From assembly GCA_023459915.1 (NCBI GenBank), contig JAEWSN010000242.1:1-7953 (forward strand): DNA of 7,953 bases. The letters run 5' to 3'. The first letter of the stretch is position 1. Each line of letters opens with the position of its first letter. The translations under genes were made by a program, and so were the position numbers. The notes beneath the pieces are model-generated. The model saw only the letters and a program-made list of their open reading frames with translations. It made no database searches and was not told where the DNA came from. Below are positions 6,448 through 7,953 of this stretch, in pieces. The stretch comes from Bacillota bacterium. GTDB lineage: Bacteria; Bacillota; Clostridia; DSM-8532.

Positions 6448-6942
6448 TCAGTCCTGCGATTCCATCAATCGTGTTTCCAGCATCCCATGGCCAATCTCCA
6501 AAAGGGCATAAGAAGGGCCTTCCACGCCTTTGGGCCGCGAAAGGCTTCCGGGATTGAGCAAATGCGCGCCGTCCACGACGACATCCGCCGCAATGTGGGT
6601 ATGCCCGAACAGCACGCAATCGTACCTTCCGGCATTGCATCGGGCGGCGATTCGCCGATATCCGTCCTTCACGCCGAACCGGTGTCCATGGGTGAGCAAC
6701 AGCCGCTTGCCCTCCACCGGCAATTCCAGTTCCGCGGGATACAGCTGGGGATCCGCCCCGAAATCACAGTTTCCGGCCACCGCGTAAACCGGCAGATCCG
6801 GATGACGCGCAGCCAGCCTGGCGGCATCCCGCACCACGTCTCCCAGATGGATGATGCCGTTGGCTTGCGGAAACCGGGCGATCACTTGCCCGGTGAGCGT
6901 CAGATCCCCATGGGTATCACTGAAAACCAAAAAAAGCGTCAT
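6448..6942 (-). CDS. YfcE/YsnB-type metallophosphoesterase (MJ0936 family)
   Basis: This is a small binuclear-metal phosphodiesterase of 164 residues, the normal size for the family, active in vitro on model phosphodiesters; the cellular substrate is unknown. All signature blocks are present in order: SDTHGD (8-13), HLGD (32-35), GNCD (57-60), THGH (84-87), GHTH (113-116) and NPGS (130-133). Together they give the full set of metal ligands. It is cytosolic, with no signal peptide. Several starts are possible: GTG at 6963, ATG at 6948 and ATG at 6942. The last gives MTLFLVFSDTHG, matching the family N-terminus, with a weak GGATGG 6 bases upstream. Adjacent rdgB matches the ysnA-ysnB order of Bacillus. 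A promoter-like sequence and a hairpin lie upstream. The next gene, the desulfurase, follows after 63 bp in which I see only its ribosome site. Confidence 0.9.
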   Translation of the reverse strand: MTLFLVFSDTHGDLTLTGQVIARFPQANGIIHLGDVVRDAARLAARHPDLPVYAVAGNCDFGADPQLYPAELELPVEGKRLLLTHGHRFGVKDGYRRIAARCNAGRYDCVLFGHTHIAADVVVDGAHLLNPGSLSRPKGVEGPSYALLEIGHGMLETRLMESQD

Positions 6943-6979
6943 GGGCATCCATCCATTCCACACACTCCCGATATTGCGC

Positions 6980-6999
6980 GTTGCGGCTTCACCCGCAAC
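6980..6999 (-). promoter_or_regulatory. Inverted repeat in the phosphodiesterase leader
   Basis: GTTGCGG (6980-6986) and CCGCAAC (6993-6999) form a perfect 7-bp stem with a 6-base loop, placed at the predicted transcript start and about 38 bp before the ATG. There is no T-run on either side, so it is not a terminator. It could be an operator for a dimeric regulator or a 5' hairpin in the mRNA. Confidence 0.45.
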
Positions 7000-7003
7000 C
7001 TAC

Positions 7004-7032
7004 AGCATATCAGCCTTGTGGGTTTGAGACAA
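7004..7032 (-). promoter_or_regulatory. Candidate sigma-70-type promoter for the phosphodiesterase
   Basis: On the minus strand TTGTCT (-35, 7032-7027) is followed after exactly 17 bases by TATGCT (-10, 7009-7004), preceded by TGA (extended -10). Each hexamer matches 4 of 6 consensus bases. Start would be near 6997. It lies between the 45-bp repeats and the gene. Confidence 0.45.
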
Positions 7033-7041
7033 CGCCCCTGT

Positions 7042-7140
7042 CACATTTCAGACCTTTTTTGACGGCGGTTCATCCAATTCCCATGCACATTTCAGACCTT
7101 GCATAATGGAGATTCATCCAATGCCGGCGTCACATTTCAG
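7042..7140. repeat. About 45-bp tandem repeat, two full units and one partial, overlapping the rdgB 3' end
   Basis: CACATTTCAG begins at 7042, 7086 and 7131, giving periods of 44 and 45 bp. The first two units share CACATTTCAGACCTT and TTCATCCAAT, separated by 12-13 unrelated bases. The third keeps only CACATTTCAG and then enters conserved rdgB coding sequence. The spacers are too short for CRISPR. The rdgB stop codon (7114-7116) lies in the TTCATCCAAT block of unit 2, and the last eight residues of RdgB are repeat-encoded. Confidence 0.75.
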
Positions 7141-7767
7141 AATTTCCGTCCAGGGAGAGGCGCACAATGCCTGCATCACATTTTCCAGCGCGCGCCCGCG
7201 ATGGCTGATGCGGTTCTTCTCCACCTCGTCCAGCTCTGCCGTGGTCTTTCCCGCTTCGGTCGCAAAAAAAACGGGATCATATCCGAACCCGTTTTCCCCA
7301 CGGGCTTCCGTCAGAATAACGCCTTCGATTGTACCCCGCGCCACCATGCGCCGGTCTCCTGCCACCACCGCTACGGCGGCGACAAACCGCCCGGCGCGCT
7401 GCGCAACCGGGACACCTTCCAGATTTCTCAGCAACAGCTGCCAACGGCCCACATCATCGAGTTCCGGGCCGCCGAAGCGGGCCGAATAGATGCCCGGCGC
7501 GCCGTCAAGCGCGTCCACCACAAGGCCGCTGTCATCGGCGATCACCAGCGTGTTTCCTGCGGAATCAGGTTCATGCCCAATCAGCGCGTGATAGACGGCT
7601 TCCGCCTTGAGCACGGCGTTCTCCTCGAATGTGGTTCCCGTTTCCGCCACATCCAAATCAACACCAGCCTCTTCCATGGAAATCACCGGCACGCCCAACG
7701 GCGCCAGAATGGACCGGAATTCCTGCATTTTGCCTTTGTTTTTGGTGGCCACCACCAGTCGCGTCAT
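7114..7767 (-). CDS. rdgB: dITP/XTP pyrophosphatase, RdgB/HAM1 family
   Basis: This cytosolic enzyme hydrolyses dITP, ITP and XTP to monophosphates plus pyrophosphate, keeping deaminated purines out of nucleic acid. The protein is 217 residues. It shows ATKNKGKMQEF (7-17), the nucleotide-binding start of the family, then ETGTTFEENA (42-51), ADDSGLVVDAL (77-87) with the metal-binding acidic pair, YSARFGG (94-100), GFGYDPVF (160-167) and ISHRGRA (187-193). GGAGGGG at 7776-7782, 8 bases before the ATG, selects this start over one seven codons upstream. The C-terminus runs on for about 20 residues beyond where many homologues (about 196-200 aa) stop. Its last eight residues (LKCDAGIG) and stop come from a 45-bp repeat, so the tail is probably not part of the fold. 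The phosphodiesterase gene follows after 171 bp. Confidence 0.95.
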   Translation of the reverse strand: MTRLVVATKNKGKMQEFRSILAPLGVPVISMEEAGVDLDVAETGTTFEENAVLKAEAVYHALIGHEPDSAGNTLVIADDSGLVVDALDGAPGIYSARFGGPELDDVGRWQLLLRNLEGVPVAQRAGRFVAAVAVVAGDRRMVARGTIEGVILTEARGENGFGYDPVFFATEAGKTTAELDEVEKNRISHRGRALENVMQALCASPWTEILKCDAGIG

Positions 7768-7775
7768 GGGATTGT

Positions 7776-7782
7776 CCCCTCC
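7776..7782 (-). promoter_or_regulatory. Ribosome binding site that fixes the rdgB start
   Basis: The minus strand reads GGAGGGG, 8 bases before the ATG at 7767. The in-frame alternative at 7788 lies upstream of this site and would translate through it. Confidence 0.8.
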
Positions 7783-7817
7783 AGCCAAAACAGTCTTAAA
7801 TCATGATTCCAGTGCAA

Positions 7818-7836
7818 AAAGTCGCTCTGCGACTTT
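7818..7836 (-). terminator. Hairpin 1, possible weak intrinsic terminator on the minus strand
   Basis: AAAGTCGC and GCGACTTT form an 8-bp stem with a 3-base loop. Read on the minus strand the stem runs into five T bases (7820-7816), so it could end transcription arriving from a gene beyond the right edge. The stem is short and not GC-rich, so termination may be weak. Confidence 0.4.
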
Positions 7837-7868
7837 CAACGACAAGTTTGCCTGCAAACTTGTCGTTG
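7837..7868. repeat. Hairpin 2, perfect palindrome with 15-bp arms
   Basis: CAACGACAAGTTTGC (7837-7851) is exactly complementary to 7854-7868, with only CT between the arms. As RNA the loop would open to at least 4 bases, leaving 14 bp. It abuts hairpins 1 and 3 directly. Confidence 0.85.
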
Positions 7869-7893
7869 CTGAAACAGCCTTTGGCTGTTTCAG
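7869..7893. repeat. Hairpin 3, perfect palindrome with 11-bp arms
   Basis: CTGAAACAGCC (7869-7879) is exactly complementary to GGCTGTTTCAG (7883-7893), with loop TTT. It abuts hairpin 2 at its left and the closing stem at its right. Confidence 0.85.
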
Positions 7894-7917
7894 TTGCCGG
7901 AATCGGTGATTCAGTGT

Positions 7918-7945
7918 CCTGAAGGCACGATATCGTGCCTTCAGG
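7918..7945. repeat. Hairpin 4, 28-bp perfect palindrome
   Basis: The left arm CCTGAAGGCACGAT (7918-7931) is followed directly by its exact complement (7932-7945), with no loop. It starts 6 bases after the four-way block ends and 8 bases before the window edge. No T-run follows on the minus strand. It may be a terminator stem of a gene beyond the edge, a regulator site, or the next member of the palindrome array. Confidence 0.8.
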
Positions 7946-7953
7946 CTGCAGGA

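Larger units (their letters stand above)
7799..7911. other. Multi-palindrome block able to fold into a perfect four-way junction
   Basis: Three different perfect palindromes abut without a gap: 7818-7836, 7837-7868 and 7869-7893. They are bounded by a closing stem built of GCAA/TTGC (7814-7817 with 7894-7897), GATTCC/GGAATC (7805-7810 with 7899-7904) and AATCA/TGATT (7799-7803 with 7907-7911), with small internal loops of 3x1 and 1x2 bases. No base at the junction is unpaired. A near-direct repeat also flanks the core: TGATTCCAGTG at 7804-7814 and TGATTCAGTG at 7907-7916. It lies 17 bases upstream of the rdgB ribosome site. It may be a structured leader RNA, a cruciform-forming DNA element, or a non-autonomous mobile sequence; I do not recognise it as a known family. 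Confidence 0.7.

Noticed and set aside
7042..7140. CRISPR array
   Set aside because: Only two and a part units are present, the variable parts are 12-13 bp, and no cas genes are seen.
7799..7867. TTGAAA plus TGCACT, or similar hexamers, as an rdgB promoter
   Set aside because: The -10 candidates match only about half of the consensus and lie inside the hairpin stems. rdgB may be transcribed from beyond the right edge.
7799..7911. tRNA gene
   Set aside because: The cloverleaf shape invites the idea, but the arms are too long and perfect, there is no T-loop GTTCGA-like box or proper acceptor stem, and the length of 113 bases is wrong.

Overview
All recognisable genes lie on the minus strand, so the window reads from right to left. 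Order of transcription: an upstream palindrome-rich leader (about 7790-7953), rdgB-type nucleotide pyrophosphatase, a YfcE/YsnB-type phosphodiesterase, a cysteine desulfurase, thiI, a DUF2225 zinc-ribbon protein, a TIM-barrel sugar phosphate isomerase/epimerase, a prepilin peptidase, and a methyl-accepting chemotaxis protein whose 3' end runs off the left edge. Strong AGGAGG-like ribosome sites, rdgB next to a ysnB-type phosphodiesterase (as in Bacillus rph-ysnA-ysnB), and a ThiI without a rhodanese domain next to a NifZ-type cysteine desulfurase point to a Firmicute, probably a fairly GC-rich anaerobic clostridial lineage that is chemotactic and makes type IV pili or a related pseudopilus. 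The taxon is inferred from gene content only.

The genes are conserved housekeeping or envelope functions. RdgB removes non-canonical purine nucleotides. The cysteine desulfurase supplies persulfide sulfur to ThiI, which makes 4-thiouridine in tRNA and may feed thiamine synthesis. DUF2225 overlaps thiI by 4 bp and is probably co-translated with it. The isomerase, prepilin peptidase and chemoreceptor follow at gaps of about 75-105 bp with no clear terminator between them.

The unusual content lies between the genes. (1) Upstream of rdgB, at 7799-7911, three different perfect palindromes abut with no unpaired base between them. They are enclosed by a closing stem, so one strand can fold into a fully paired four-way junction (cloverleaf or cruciform). 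A further 28-bp perfect palindrome follows at 7918-7945, and the array may continue beyond the window. (2) Between DUF2225 and the isomerase sits a 76-bp element with 8-bp terminal inverted repeats (GGGGTCTG/CAGACCCC) flanked exactly by a 7-bp direct repeat, as in a MITE. (3) Related GGGGTC/GACCCC palindromes, plus four tandem 12-bp units, lie between the desulfurase and thiI. (4) A roughly 45-bp tandem repeat lies between rdgB and the phosphodiesterase. In three cases the repeat supplies the stop codon, and usually the last residues, of the upstream gene. Repeat invasion at gene ends is therefore a theme of this locus.

No tRNA, rRNA, CRISPR array or transposase gene was found.
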